This document shows, in pieces, positions 24,451 through 33,785 of a stretch of 64,000 bases of DNA. The stretch comes from CAWCKS01 sp963763485 (GTDB lineage Bacteria > Pseudomonadota > Alphaproteobacteria > Rhizobiales > Xanthobacteraceae), in assembly GCA_963763485.1 (NCBI GenBank), contig CAVXOW010000005.1, forward strand, positions 62,001 to 126,000, given 5' to 3'. Numbering within the stretch: position 1 is the first letter of the stretch; every line of letters starts with the position of its first letter. The position numbers and the translations under genes are program-made. A model generated the notes under the pieces. The model was given only the letters and a program-made list of their open reading frames with translations, made no database searches and was not told the DNA's origin.

Positions 24451-26688
24451 ATGCCGCCTGTTCGGCCGCAGAAGACCAAGAACAATGGTCGGACCAGGAC
24501 GATCTCGGTGCGGCGTCCCGCGCGGCCGAAGGTTAAGCGTCCGCGCGCCAAGCTTGGCCAGAAGCGCGAGCCGGCAACCGAGATTCGCGAAATCGTCCGC
24601 AAGCGCGCCGAAGCCGAGGCGGCCATCGCCGACGCCCGCCGCTCCCACGAGCGCCTGCGCGAAGCCATCGACATCCTGCCGCAAGGCATCGTCTTTCTGG
24701 ACGGCGAAGGCCGCTACATCCTCTGGAACAAGAAATATTCCGAGATCTACAGCGCAACCTCGGACCTCTTCAGACCCGGTGTCCGTCTGGAAGACACCTT
24801 GCGCATTGGCGTGGCGCGCGGCGACTACCCGGAAGCCGAAGGCCGCGAGGAAGAATGGATCGCCGAGCGGCTGCAAAAACTCTATCAGCCGGGCGCGCGC
24901 CACGAGCAGCTGCTTGCCGACGGCCGCTGCATCCTGATCGAGGAGCGCTTGACGTCGGACGGCGGGGTCATCGGGCTCCGCGTCGACATCACCGAGCTGA
25001 AGCACCGCGAAGCCTCGTTCCGTCTGCTGTTCGACGGCAATCCCGTGCCGATGATTGTCTGCGCGCTGGACGATGAGAAGATTCTCGCGGTGAACGACGC
25101 CGCGATTTCGCACTACGGCTATAGCCGCTCCTCATTTGAGGCGATGTCGATCCGCGACCTGCAGGCCTTCGCCTCCGAGACGCCGTGGGTCGATGACAGC
25201 GCCGATGATGCAGCGGCCGCGAGCAAGACATGGCGTCACGTCAAGTCCGACGGCTCGCTGATTGATGTCGCAATCTATTCGCGTCGCCTCGTTCACGGTG
25301 ATCGTCCGGCCATGTTGCTGTCGTTGATCGACACCACCGAGCGCCGCCGCGCGGAAGCGCGGCTTGCCTTCATGGCACAGCACGATGGGCTTACCGGCCT
25401 GCCGAATCGAACCATGCTGCGCCAGCGCATCGATGAGACCATGAGCCAGAGCCGCCGCAGCGGCCAGAAGGTCGCCGTGGTCTGCCTCGACCTCGACGAC
25501 TTCAAGAGCGTCAACGAGACGCTCGGTCATGCCACGGGCGACAAGGTGTTGCGCGGCGTCGCCAAGCGGCTGCGCTCCTCGTTGCGCCAGGAGGATTTGG
25601 TCGGCCGCCTCGGCGCCGACGAGTTCATCGTCGTGCAGAGCGGGATTCTGCGGCCGGAGGAAGCATCCGACCTCGCCCGCCGGCTGCTGTCCGCAGTGAC
25701 CGAGCCGTATCTGATCGAGGGCCAGACCGTTGCGATTAGCGCCCGCGCCGGCATTGCGATCGCGCCGGGTGATGGCGACGACGCCGAAAAACTCCTGAAA
25801 AACGCCGACATGGCGCTGTCGCGCGCCAAGGGCGAGGCCGGCATGACCTTCTCGTTCTTCGAGGCGGCGATGGACGCCAAGGCGCAATCGCGCCGGCGGC
25901 TCGAGACCGATCTGCGCGCTGCGATTGATGGCGAGTTGTTGCAGCCGCACTACCAGCCGCTGGTCGATTTGAAGACCGGCCAGATCACCGGCTTCGAGGC
26001 GCTGGTGCGCTGGCTGAGCGCGGAGCGCGGCTTCGTCTCGCCGGGCGAATTCATTCCCGTCGCCGAGGAGACCGGCCTGATCAATCCGCTCGGGGGTCTC
26101 GTGCTGCGCCGCGCCTGTGCCGAGGCTGCGCGCTGGCCCGATCCGGTGCGCGTCGCGGTCAACTTATCGCCGCTGCAGTTTCGCACCGGCAATCTGCTCG
26201 CGATGGTAATGGACGCGCTGAACCAGTCGGGATTGCCGGCAAAGCGCCTCGAGCTCGAGATCACCGAGACGCTGTTGATGGACAAGGGCGACCAGGTGCT
26301 TGCCACGCTGCATGCGTTGCGCGCGCTCGGCGTGCACATCTCGATGGACGATTTCGGCACCGGCTATTCGTCATTGAGTTATCTGCGCAGCTTTCCGTTC
26401 GACAAGATCAAGATCGACCAGTCGTTCGTGCGCGGGCTTGCCGCCAATAACGACGCGCAGGCGATCGTCCGTGCCATCGTCAACCTCGGCAAGGGCCTTG
26501 ACGTCACCATCACCGCCGAAGGCATCGAGACCGAGGCCGAACTGTCATTCCTGCGCGCCGAAGGCTGCCATCAGGGCCAAGGCTTCCTGTTCTCGAAGGC
26601 GCGTCCGAACGACGAGGTGATGCGCCTTCTCGAGGCCCAGCGGCGGGACAGTCCGACGGACGACGAGAAGACCTGGCTCGTGGCGTAG
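24451..26688 (+). CDS. PAS-PAS-GGDEF-EAL protein, probable c-di-GMP phosphodiesterase
   Basis: 745 residues, no membrane segment. A basic N-terminus (about 1-60) and a short coiled coil precede two PAS domains (about 75-180 and 195-300), then GGDEF (about 305-475; HDGLTGLPNRTML) and EAL (about 485-735). The cyclase signature reads RLGADEF, with Ala for the second Gly, so synthase activity is doubtful. The EAL part has GFEALVRW, ITETLLMD and DDFGTGYSSLSYLRSFPFDK, a complete phosphodiesterase set. Probably a sensor-controlled PDE, with the GGDEF domain perhaps binding GTP as regulator. Confidence 0.88.
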   Translation: MPPVRPQKTKNNGRTRTISVRRPARPKVKRPRAKLGQKREPATEIREIVRKRAEAEAAIADARRSHERLREAIDILPQGIVFLDGEGRYILWNKKYSEIYSATSDLFRPGVRLEDTLRIGVARGDYPEAEGREEEWIAERLQKLYQPGARHEQLLADGRCILIEERLTSDGGVIGLRVDITELKHREASFRLLFDGNPVPMIVCALDDEKILAVNDAAISHYGYSRSSFEAMSIRDLQAFASETPWVDDSADDAAAASKTWRHVKSDGSLIDVAIYSRRLVHGDRPAMLLSLIDTTERRRAEARLAFMAQHDGLTGLPNRTMLRQRIDETMSQSRRSGQKVAVVCLDLDDFKSVNETLGHATGDKVLRGVAKRLRSSLRQEDLVGRLGADEFIVVQSGILRPEEASDLARRLLSAVTEPYLIEGQTVAISARAGIAIAPGDGDDAEKLLKNADMALSRAKGEAGMTFSFFEAAMDAKAQSRRRLETDLRAAIDGELLQPHYQPLVDLKTGQITGFEALVRWLSAERGFVSPGEFIPVAEETGLINPLGGLVLRRACAEAARWPDPVRVAVNLSPLQFRTGNLLAMVMDALNQSGLPAKRLELEITETLLMDKGDQVLATLHALRALGVHISMDDFGTGYSSLSYLRSFPFDKIKIDQSFVRGLAANNDAQAIVRAIVNLGKGLDVTITAEGIETEAELSFLRAEGCHQGQGFLFSKARPNDEVMRLLEAQRRDSPTDDEKTWLVA

Positions 26689-26974
26689 GGCGCCAGCCCC
26701 GCTCGTCCCCGCGGAAGTCGGCCAAACACTTGTTTGGCCAGTCATGCAGGACCCACTGCGCGGCGTTGCGGATGAAATCGAACACCCGCCACGGATAGAA
26801 CAGGACCGGGTTGACGATCCTCATGCCATGCCGGCGCTGCGTGCGCAGCTGGCCGTCCGGAAGCCCTTGTCGCATCATTGTTTTTGCGCGCCACACGCGG
26901 CAACAGTTTGGGCTGCGAACCTGCTCGTCCCGGCGTGCGACTGATAAGAGCCGGGTACACGACAAGGGGCCGAT

Positions 26975-27715
26975 ATGACCATGCTGGCGGACGCCGTTCC
27001 CGAACGACCAGGTCAGGCGCAATACGCGCGCTTTTCGCGCAGGCTGCGCGGCATGTTCGTCGATTGGGTGCTGGCGCTGGTCGTCATGTTTGGCGCGATC
27101 CTGATCGCGGTGGCGGTCGGCAACGAGATCTTGTCGCGCGTGCTGGCTTTTGGAGTCGTCCTGTTTTTCGTGCTGTACGAGCCGCTCCTGGTGTCGCGGA
27201 CCGGCGGCACAATCGGTCACTGGTACACCAACCTGCGCGTGGTCGACGATCGCACCGGCGGTAATCTCCCGCTGCGCACCGCGTTCATTCGCGCCGGGAT
27301 CAAAGCCTTTCTGGGCGCGTATTCCTCATTGGTGATGTTGGCGACACGCCGCAATCAGGCACTGCACGATCTCCTCACCCATTCGACCGTGCAGATCCGC
27401 GACGCGGCAAAGGCCAAGGCGCACCACTTCATCACCGAGCGCACCGAGCTCTCCAGCCCGACCATGCCATCGGCCCGCCGTCGCATCGGGGTGATTGCGG
27501 TCTATCTCGGTCTGACGCTGCTCGCCTATGTCATCGCGTTCGCTATCATCGTCGGGCTCGGTGGCATGTCGGATGCCTGCATCGACAACGACGTCTGCTC
27601 GGCGTCCGAGAAGGTGCTGGAGACGATCCCGGGCATCGCCTTCCTGGTCACGGCGGCTGTGCTGATCGGCCTTGGCTGGCGCGGCCGACTGTTTGGCGCG
27701 CGGCGGACGGCCTGA
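26975..27715 (+). CDS. RDD family membrane protein
   Basis: 246 residues. RDD domain: FSRRLRGMFVDWVLALVVMF (the conserved Arg/Asp), VSRTGGTIGHWYTNLRVVDD and RNQALHDLLTHSTV (last Asp). Four to five membrane helices in all, including LGLTLLAYVIAFAIIVGLGG and a C-terminal one. Function not established; some RDD proteins act in Na+ or osmolyte transport. The 286 bp before it contain no supported gene. Confidence 0.8.
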   Translation: MTMLADAVPERPGQAQYARFSRRLRGMFVDWVLALVVMFGAILIAVAVGNEILSRVLAFGVVLFFVLYEPLLVSRTGGTIGHWYTNLRVVDDRTGGNLPLRTAFIRAGIKAFLGAYSSLVMLATRRNQALHDLLTHSTVQIRDAAKAKAHHFITERTELSSPTMPSARRRIGVIAVYLGLTLLAYVIAFAIIVGLGGMSDACIDNDVCSASEKVLETIPGIAFLVTAAVLIGLGWRGRLFGARRTA

Positions 27716-27848
27716 TCAACGCCGCGAAGCGGCGATTGGCGGTTCCGCCGTTGCGCCGCTGGTGCGCAACGCGCTCTCTCTGCTCTATGCGGTCGACGGG
27801 CTGGTGGATTCGTTATAGCATATAACGATCCACTGCGCGGAGTGCCCC

Positions 27849-28715
27849 ATGAACATCAAGGACCTGGTTGCGATCGACGTGCACACCCACGCGGAGGTGT
27901 CGTGCCGCCAGCCGCACGACGAGGTCTGGGCGCCCTATGACGAGGCGGCCAGCAAGTATTTCAAGGCGGGAAAACGGCCGACCATCGCCGAGACCATCGC
28001 TTACTACCGCGAGCGCAAGATCGGGCTCGTGATGTTCACGGTCGACTCGGAATTCGAGATCGGCGCGCGCCGTATCCCGAACGAGGAGGTCGCCGATGCC
28101 GCGCGCGAGAACAGCGACATCATGATGGCGTTTGCCTCGATCGATCCGCACAAGGGCAAGATGGGCGTGCGCGAGGCGCGCGCGCTGATCGAGGCCGGCA
28201 TTATCAAAGGCTTCAAGTTCCATCCGACGGTGCAAGGCTTCTTTCCCAACGACCGCATGGCGTATCCGCTCTACGAGCTGATCGCAGCGCACAAGCTGCC
28301 GGCGGTGTTCCACACCGGCCACTCCGGGATCGGCACGGGCATGCCGGGCGGCGGCGGCTTGCGGCTCAAATATTCGAACCCGATGTATCTCGACGATGTC
28401 GCGGTCGACTTCCCCGACATGACGATCATTCTCGCGCACCCGTCATGGCCGTGGCAGGACGAGGCGTTGTCGATCTGCCTGCACAAGCCGAACGTCTACA
28501 TCGACCTGTCCGGCTGGTCGCCAAAATATTTTCCGCCGCAGCTCGTGCAATACGCCAACACCCAGCTCCGCACCAAGATGCTGTTCGGCTCCGATTTTCC
28601 GCTGATCCGTCCCGATCGCTGGATCGAGGATTTCAACAGCGCCGGATTCCGCCCCGAGGTGCAGCCGCTGATCTTGCGCGAGAACGCGATCAAGGCGCTG
28701 AAGCTCGCTGCGTAG
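27849..28715 (+). CDS. Amidohydrolase (COG2159 family)
   Basis: 288 residues. TIM-barrel metallo-hydrolase motifs: DVHTHAEV (HxH), FHTGHSG, ILAHPSWPW and FGSDFPLIRPDRW (Asp). COG2159 includes decarboxylases and ring-opening hydrolases of aromatic degradation; substrate not readable. Independent of the amidohydrolase pair at 44.5 kb. The start at 27849 (MNIKDL) is the first ATG after the upstream intergenic region. Confidence 0.85.
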   Translation: MNIKDLVAIDVHTHAEVSCRQPHDEVWAPYDEAASKYFKAGKRPTIAETIAYYRERKIGLVMFTVDSEFEIGARRIPNEEVADAARENSDIMMAFASIDPHKGKMGVREARALIEAGIIKGFKFHPTVQGFFPNDRMAYPLYELIAAHKLPAVFHTGHSGIGTGMPGGGGLRLKYSNPMYLDDVAVDFPDMTIILAHPSWPWQDEALSICLHKPNVYIDLSGWSPKYFPPQLVQYANTQLRTKMLFGSDFPLIRPDRWIEDFNSAGFRPEVQPLILRENAIKALKLAA

Positions 28716-28772
28716 GAGGGAGACGTCGCGTGGGATGTCAGCCACGTAAGGCAAGGAGCTTGGTCGGACGCA

Positions 28773-28873
28773 GTCATTCCGGGGCGTGCGAAGCACGAGC
28801 CCGGAATCCATAACCACGACAGGGAGTATGGATTCCGGGCCTCGCGGCCTCGCGGCCGCTCACCCGGAATGAC
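28773..28873. repeat. Palindromic dispersed repeat (gtcattccgggg family)
   Basis: Outer arms gtcattcc / ggaatgac and inner arms cccggaatccat / atggattccggg. Lies between two convergent genes (amidohydrolase and lepA) and may act as a terminator. Confidence 0.85.
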
Positions 28874-28903
28874 GAAATTCGACGGGCCGCACGTGAGCTC
28901 GCC

Positions 28904-30709
28904 TCAGCTATCCACCTTCAGCGCGGCAATAAAAGCTTCCTGCGGGATGTCGACCTTGCCGAACTGCCGCATCTTCTTCTTGCCTTCCTTCTGCTTCTCC
29001 AGAAGTTTTCGCTTCCGCGTGATGTCGCCGCCGTAGCATTTTGCGGTGACGTCCTTGCGCAAGGCGCGCACGGTCTCGCGCGCAATGACCTTGCCGCCGA
29101 TCGCCGCCTGGATCGGGATCTGGAACATGTGCGGCGGGATCAATTCCTTCATCTTCTCGACCATGGCGCGGCCGCGGCCTTCGGCGCGGGTGCGATGCAC
29201 CAGCATCGCCAGCGCGTCGACCGGCTCGGCGTTGACGAGGATCTGCATCTTGACGAGGTCGGCTTCCTTGTAATCGGTCAGGTGATAGTCGAATGAGGCA
29301 TAGCCCTTCGACACCGACTTCAGCCGGTCATAGAAATCGAACACCACTTCGTTCAGCGGCAGTTCGTACTTCACCATCGCGCGCGAGCCGACATAGGTCA
29401 GCTCTTTCTGAACACCACGGCGGTCCTGGCACAGCTTCAGCACGCTGCCGAGATATTCGTCGGGGGTGAGGATCGTCGCCTCGATCCACGGCTCCTGCAT
29501 CTCGGCGATCTTGACGACATCGGGCATGTCGACCGGATTGTGAATCTCGATCTCCATGCCATCGGTCAACTTCATCTTGTAAATCACCGATGGCGCGGTT
29601 GCGATCAGGTTGAGGTCGAACTCGCGCGACAGCCGCTCCTGGATGATCTCAAGATGCAGCAATCCGAGGAAGCCGCAGCGGAAGCCGAAGCCGAGCGCCG
29701 CCGAGGTTTCCATCTCGTAGCTGAAGCTGGCATCGTTCAGCCGCAGCTTGCCCATCGCCGCGCGCAGCGTTTCGAAATCAGCGGCGTCGGCCGGGAACAA
29801 GCCGCAGAACACCACCGGGATCGCCGGCCGGAAACCGGGCAGCGGCTCGGCCACCGGATGCCTGTCATCGGTGATGGTGTCGCCGACCCGAGTGTCGGCG
29901 ACCTCCTTGATCGCGGCGGTGATGAAGCCGATCTCACCGGTGGTGAGCTCGTCGACGTTGACGAGTTTTGGCATGATATAGCCGACGCGCTCCACTTCGT
30001 AAGCGGCGTTGGTGCCCATCATGCGGATGCGCTGGCCCTTCTTCAGGGTGCCGTCGACCACGCGCACCAGCACGACGACGCCGAGATAGGCGTCGTACCA
30101 GCTGTCGACCAGGAGCGCCTTCAGCGTCGCGTCGCGATCGCCCTGCGGCGGCGGCAGCCGGTTGACGATCGCCTCCAGCACGTCTTCGATGCCAAGCCCG
30201 GTCTTCGCCGAAATCATCAGCGCGTTGGAGGCGTCGAGCCCGATCACATCCTCGATCTGCTGTTTGACCTTGTCCGGTTCAGCCGCCGGCAAGTCGATCT
30301 TGTTGAGGACCGGCACCACCTCATGATTGTTGTCGAGTGCCTGATAGACGTTGGCAAGCGTCTGCGCCTCGACGCCTTGCGAGGCGTCGACCACCAGCAG
30401 CGAGCCCTCGCACGCGGCGAGCGACCGGTTGACCTCGTAGGCGAAGTCGACATGGCCGGGCGTGTCGATCAGGTTGAGGATGTAATCCTTGCCGTCTTTG
30501 GCATGGTATTTCAGCCGCACCGTCTGCGCCTTGATGGTGATGCCGCGCTCGCGCTCGATGTCCATCGAATCGAGCACCTGCTCCTTCATCTCGCGCTCCG
30601 CCAGCCCGCCGGTGGTCTGGATCAGGCGGTCGGCCAGCGTCGATTTGCCGTGGTCGATATGCGCGACAATCGAGAAGTTGCGGATGTTCGAAATCGGGGT
30701 CGTCGTCAT
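28904..30709 (-). CDS. lepA: Elongation factor 4 (ribosomal back-translocase)
   Basis: 601 residues from MTTTPISNIR; the ATG at 30745 would add a weak extension. GTPase motifs G1 AHIDHGKST, G3 DTPGHVDF, G4 NKID. C-terminal LepA-specific domain ends with GGDITRKRKLLEKQKEGKKK. Translation factor acting on stalled ribosomes. Usual length. Monocistronic. Confidence 0.97.
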   Translation of the reverse strand: MTTTPISNIRNFSIVAHIDHGKSTLADRLIQTTGGLAEREMKEQVLDSMDIERERGITIKAQTVRLKYHAKDGKDYILNLIDTPGHVDFAYEVNRSLAACEGSLLVVDASQGVEAQTLANVYQALDNNHEVVPVLNKIDLPAAEPDKVKQQIEDVIGLDASNALMISAKTGLGIEDVLEAIVNRLPPPQGDRDATLKALLVDSWYDAYLGVVVLVRVVDGTLKKGQRIRMMGTNAAYEVERVGYIMPKLVNVDELTTGEIGFITAAIKEVADTRVGDTITDDRHPVAEPLPGFRPAIPVVFCGLFPADAADFETLRAAMGKLRLNDASFSYEMETSAALGFGFRCGFLGLLHLEIIQERLSREFDLNLIATAPSVIYKMKLTDGMEIEIHNPVDMPDVVKIAEMQEPWIEATILTPDEYLGSVLKLCQDRRGVQKELTYVGSRAMVKYELPLNEVVFDFYDRLKSVSKGYASFDYHLTDYKEADLVKMQILVNAEPVDALAMLVHRTRAEGRGRAMVEKMKELIPPHMFQIPIQAAIGGKVIARETVRALRKDVTAKCYGGDITRKRKLLEKQKEGKKKMRQFGKVDIPQEAFIAALKVDS

Positions 30710-30875
30710 GGGCGCGGGATAGCACCGGGCAGCCGGGCGGAGCAAGGAGCGTCATGTAGGGCGCCGGATTGAAGTGGGCACCGGTCGTTCCCGGAAGTCA
30801 AACGAATTGTTTGTCCTAAAGGACATGCGCAAACTAACATCTGCTGGATGATCCAGCTTTCGGGACAGCGGATAG

Positions 30876-32411
30876 CTATGGCTGCGGCGGAACGATGGTC
30901 CAACCTACCGTGTGCACCCATTTGCCCCAGATCGCTGGAAATTGCAGCGGCGGGTGCGGAACAGCGTCGCCGGCGAGCGCGCGATAGGCCTCGGGCACGC
31001 GATTCGGATCGCTTTCGACCCACATCACAAGCGCGCCGCGGCGTCTCAAATCGGCAGGATCGATCCACGGCACCCGGGAGAGCTCGCCGTCGATCACCGT
31101 GCGTGGCGCTTCCTTGGCGTAGTGGCTGACATTGCCGCCGAAATACATCGGCGCGATGACGTAGGCGACCGGCTGCCCGGTTTCCGTCGCAAAGCGCGCG
31201 GCGAGCTCGCGCGCGACCGCGGCGCCCGGAAATAGCTCGGCGCGATAGGTCGGCCGTATCAGCGGATCGACCGCCATGTAGATGACAAACGCGATCACGT
31301 AGATCAGCGTTGCAACTGCCCAGGTTGCACCGAGCCGAACGAAGCGCCTGGGCTCCGTGACCGGTCCGATACGCAGCACGAGCCACAGGCCGAGGAACAG
31401 CCACAGCGGATAGCCCCACATGCCGATCAGCTTGCCGCCGGTGATGACCGAGCCCGCCAGCAGCAGCGCGCACGGGCCGAACGTCAGCAGCGTCACGATG
31501 CGACGGCTGAATGCGTCGACGTCGAACGAAACAACCTCGCCCCTCGCGACAAACAGATTTGCCGATATCGCCAGCGACGGCAGCAGCCACGCCGCTTGTC
31601 CGAGCGCGAACTCCAGCGGCCGCCAGCCATAGTCGTACCAGCCGCGCGGCGGAGTGGCGCGCGCCTCGACATAGCGCAGCGGCAGAAAATCGTTCTGTAC
31701 CAGCCAGACGAGATGCGGCGCGGCGATGACAAGCGCAACGATCGCGGTGACATACGGGCCCGCCGTGCGCAGCGAAGTGCGCGCGTCGCGATCGATCAGG
31801 ATGAACAGCGCCAGCGGCACCGCAAGCATGACAACGAAATATTTCGCCCAGAACGCGCCACCGAGCGCGATGCCGAGCAGCACCCAGTGCACCAGGCGCT
31901 GCGTGCGCAGCGCGTAATAGTAGGACACGCCTGCCAGCGCCCAGAATGGCAGCTGGATTACGTCATGATTGAATTTCGGCGAGGTCGAGGTGAAGTAGTG
32001 CAGGCCATCGATGATCAGCACCGCGGCCAGCGCGGCGCGCGCATTGGTCAGCGTCAGCGCCAGCCGAAACACGCACGCGAACGCCGCGACCACGGTCACC
32101 TGCGCGAACGCGTAGTACGCGATGTCGGCGTGAAACAGCCGGTAAAGAATTTCCATCGTCCACCACGGCAGCGGCGGCAGCTTGTCGTAGCCGAGCTGCC
32201 ATTCATGGCCGTAGATCAGCGCCTCGATCAGGTCGAGCGGCAGGTTGGGAAACAGCAGCCACGGCGCCAGCGTCCACACGGTGATGTGAACGCTCGCGAA
32301 CGCAGCGAACGCGCGCCACGGATGCTGGTCGACAAATGCGATCGCGTGTTGAGTCAGGCCGCGCGGCGCGTCGCCGCGCGCGTCGGACACGCCGGCGGCA
32401 TCGTCCGTCAT
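30876..32411 (-). CDS. Glycosyltransferase family 39 (ArnT-like) membrane protein
   Basis: 511 residues with ten or more hydrophobic helices. N-terminal periplasmic loop LPLDLIEALIYGHEWQLGYDK carries the acidic catalytic region of GT-C enzymes, followed by LPWWTMEILYRLF. A soluble C-terminal domain of about 110 residues. Transfers a sugar from a polyprenyl-phosphate donor outside the inner membrane; acceptor unknown. The ATG at 32411 overlaps the ptsH stop (TGATG), so it is translationally coupled to the PTS/ChvGI operon. Confidence 0.85.
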   Translation of the reverse strand: MTDDAAGVSDARGDAPRGLTQHAIAFVDQHPWRAFAAFASVHITVWTLAPWLLFPNLPLDLIEALIYGHEWQLGYDKLPPLPWWTMEILYRLFHADIAYYAFAQVTVVAAFACVFRLALTLTNARAALAAVLIIDGLHYFTSTSPKFNHDVIQLPFWALAGVSYYYALRTQRLVHWVLLGIALGGAFWAKYFVVMLAVPLALFILIDRDARTSLRTAGPYVTAIVALVIAAPHLVWLVQNDFLPLRYVEARATPPRGWYDYGWRPLEFALGQAAWLLPSLAISANLFVARGEVVSFDVDAFSRRIVTLLTFGPCALLLAGSVITGGKLIGMWGYPLWLFLGLWLVLRIGPVTEPRRFVRLGATWAVATLIYVIAFVIYMAVDPLIRPTYRAELFPGAAVARELAARFATETGQPVAYVIAPMYFGGNVSHYAKEAPRTVIDGELSRVPWIDPADLRRRGALVMWVESDPNRVPEAYRALAGDAVPHPPLQFPAIWGKWVHTVGWTIVPPQP

Positions 32412-32731
32412 CAATCTTCTTCGCCGAAGCGTGAGCCGACCAGCTCGGTCAAGGCTTCGAGCGCTTCGCGGGCCTGCGGTCCCTTCGCCGTGACGGTGAT
32501 GCTGGTGCCGGGCGCCGCCGCCAGCATCATCAACCCCATGATCGAGTTGCCGCCGACCGTCTCGCTGCCCCGCGTCACCGTGATTTCGGCGTTGAAGCGT
32601 TCGACCATTTGCACGAATTTTGCCGACGCGCGCGCGTGCAGGCCCCGCTTGTTGGTGATGGCAAGTTCCCTCACCAGCGGGCCGTCGCCCGGAGGAGAGG
32701 CGTTCCGCGCATCCTCCGCTGGCGCAGTCAT
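32411..32731 (-). CDS. ptsH: HPr-like phosphocarrier protein
   Basis: 106 residues, with a 20-residue N-terminal extension before LAITNKRGLHARASAKFV (phosphorylated His15). Ser46 region GGNSIMGLMMLAA present, which is the HprK target. Part of the incomplete alphaproteobacterial PTS, with no sugar permease. Overlaps EIIA by four bases and the glycosyltransferase by one. Confidence 0.93.
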   Translation of the reverse strand: MTAPAEDARNASPPGDGPLVRELAITNKRGLHARASAKFVQMVERFNAEITVTRGSETVGGNSIMGLMMLAAAPGTSITVTAKGPQAREALEALTELVGSRFGEED

Positions 32732-33129
32732 TTGCCGGCGAGTACGCGGCTTGCGATGGTGACGTATTTGCGGCCGGCTTCCTGCGCAGCCGAGATCGCG
32801 TCCGGCAGTGAGCGGCTGTCACGGACCTTGGCGAGTTTCACCAGCATCGGCAGGTTGATGCCGGCGAGCACTTCGACCTTCGGCCGGCTCATGCAGGAGA
32901 TTGCGAGGTTCGACGGAGTTCCGCCGAACATGTCGGTGAGGATGGCAACGCCATCGCCGGAATCGACGCGCTTGACGGCTTCTATGATGTCGCTTCGGCA
33001 GAGATCGGCGTCATCGTCAGCGCCGATCGTGACCGATTCGATCTGTTTTTGCGGACCCATCACATGTTCCAGCGCCGCCTTGAACTCGTCGGCGAGACGC
33101 CCATGGGTCACGAGTACCATACCAATCAT
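32728..33129 (-). CDS. PTS EIIA component, mannose type
   Basis: 133 residues from MIGMVLVTHG; AGGAG lies six bases upstream, so 33129 is preferred over 33159. Phosphorylatable His in VTHGRLADEF and the core ILTDMFGGTPSNLAI. Regulatory single-domain EIIA (ManX/EIIA-Man) receiving phosphate from HPr. Follows hprK after about 190 bp and overlaps ptsH. Confidence 0.92.
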   Translation of the reverse strand: MIGMVLVTHGRLADEFKAALEHVMGPQKQIESVTIGADDDADLCRSDIIEAVKRVDSGDGVAILTDMFGGTPSNLAISCMSRPKVEVLAGINLPMLVKLAKVRDSRSLPDAISAAQEAGRKYVTIASRVLAGK

Positions 33130-33320
33130 CGAAAACTCCTCGTGCAGGCGCTGTTGCACTGCACGAAAGGGCCACCATGTTGACCATCCGCCTCACCCTT
33201 GCAAGGGGGGAAAATCCGCTTCCTGCCCTGCTGTGGCGTCCGGGTGACGGGTGCGGCGGGTAAAAACGTGGGGCGATAGTGGGGCTTATATGGTTACTAA
33301 ATCCCTTCCGGCAATCGGTC

Positions 33321-33785
33321 TTATGTTACCGTCAAGGGACTTGTAACCAATATTGCAGTTACCAAAGGCAGGGCGGCAAAGCTCTTGCCGACCGGAATTC
33401 GTGACAATTTGACCTCGTTTAACCCGATTTCAAGGGCGTCCGGCGCAGGCAACCGCGCGGCATCATCGGCGTCGAGATCGACCACCAGACCGACCTGGCC
33501 GTGGCTGGCAAACGGCAATCGGCGAATACCGAGGCCGCGGACTTCGAGCAGGCCCGCGAGATTGGCCGCCGGGCGGACCACGACCGCGCCGGCCTCAACG
33601 GCCAGGTGCACGCGGTCGTCGCCGATCAGTTGCGCCGGTGCGATCACGCCGGCGCGGCCTGCCAGGATCAGGTCGAGCGCAAGCCGCGATTTGCCGGAAC
33701 CGGATGGTCCCCGGATCAAAACCGCGTTGCTGCCGACCAGGACTGCAGAAGCATGGATCGTTGCGTCGAGTTCGCGCGGCGTCAT
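33321..33785 (-). CDS. hprK: HPr kinase/phosphorylase, short alphaproteobacterial form
   Basis: 154 residues: only the catalytic half of Gram-positive HprK. Walker A RGPSGSGKSRLALDL, then QLIGDDRVHL and the HprK segment LEVRGLGIRRLPFASHGQVGLVVDL. Phosphorylates Ser46 of HPr. ATG overlaps the chvG stop (ATGA), coupling both. Confidence 0.93.
   Translation of the reverse strand: MTPRELDATIHASAVLVGSNAVLIRGPSGSGKSRLALDLILAGRAGVIAPAQLIGDDRVHLAVEAGAVVVRPAANLAGLLEVRGLGIRRLPFASHGQVGLVVDLDADDAARLPAPDALEIGLNEVKLSRIPVGKSFAALPLVTAILVTSPLTVT

Noticed and set aside
26510..27220. Minus-strand frame containing MRIVNPVLFYPWRVFDFIRN (about 26826-26700)
   Set aside because: This piece looks protein-like, but the frame runs on into the antisense of the GGDEF-EAL gene with no stop, and there is no clear ribosome site. 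It may be a fragment of an unrecognised gene; not enough to call.
29540..30772. 410-codon ORF on the plus strand
   Set aside because: Antisense of lepA; low-complexity composition.
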